A program made the translations under genes and the position numbers. From the NCBI GenBank assembly GCA_018065885.1, contig JAGHSL010000281.1, positions 1-5,757 on the forward strand: a stretch of DNA of 5,757 nt. Direction: 5' to 3'. The DNA is from Candidatus Limimorpha equi (lineage in GTDB: Bacteria > Bacteroidota > Bacteroidia > Bacteroidales > F082). Below are positions 5,734 through 5,757 of the stretch, one piece after another. Every line of letters begins with the position of its first letter. Within the stretch, counting starts at the first letter, position 1. Under the pieces are notes generated by a model. It was given only the letters and a program-made list of their open reading frames with translations, ran no database searches and was not told where the DNA came from.

Positions 5734-5757
5734 GGCTTAGACATTGTAGTTTCGGGC

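Noticed and set aside
5737..5757. Possible last codons (ARNYNV, then TAA) of a gene upstream of the antiporter on the - strand
   Set aside because: Only six sense codons are visible; a stop in this position would occur by chance often. Noted as an operon hint only.

Overview
The window looks like chromosomal DNA from a member of the Bacteroidota, most likely Bacteroidales. The evidence is: start codons without Shine-Dalgarno sequences behind A-rich leaders; two perfect matches to the Bacteroidetes -7 promoter box (TAnnTTTG); short lipoproteins with a Gly-X-Y tract directly after the lipobox cysteine; and moderate GC in the genes with AT-rich gaps. No rRNA, tRNA, CRISPR, insertion sequence or phage gene is visible.

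Layout. (1) 1-647, + strand: the C-terminal half of a 12-helix major facilitator (MFS) transporter, cut by the left edge. (2) 640-3346, - strand: three genes in the order EamA-family transporter (2426-3346), SpoU/TrmH-type RNA methyltransferase (1638-2414) and a second EamA-family transporter (640-1524). The first two lie 11 bp apart and look co-transcribed. The third is separated by a 113-bp gap holding an inverted array of 7-bp repeats. It runs tail-to-tail into the MFS gene, overlapping it by 8 bp. (3) 3347-3424: a 78-bp divergent promoter region with back-to-back -7 boxes. (4) 3425-4558: two convergent, clearly paralogous lipoprotein genes sharing a bidirectional hairpin terminator. Each encodes a signal peptide II, a collagen-like tract (8 triplets in one, 3 in the other) and the same roughly 135-residue domain of unknown function. 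(5) 4559-4776: an AT-rich gap with an inverted array of 8-bp repeats. (6) 4777-5733, - strand: a CaCA-superfamily calcium/sodium antiporter of the YrbG type.

Function. Four of the seven genes are inner-membrane transporters and one modifies RNA, so this is mostly ordinary chromosome. The parts least explained by known families are the lipoprotein pair and the two phased short-repeat palindromes, which share a design but have unrelated unit sequences. I see no convincing new multi-gene defence or metabolic system.
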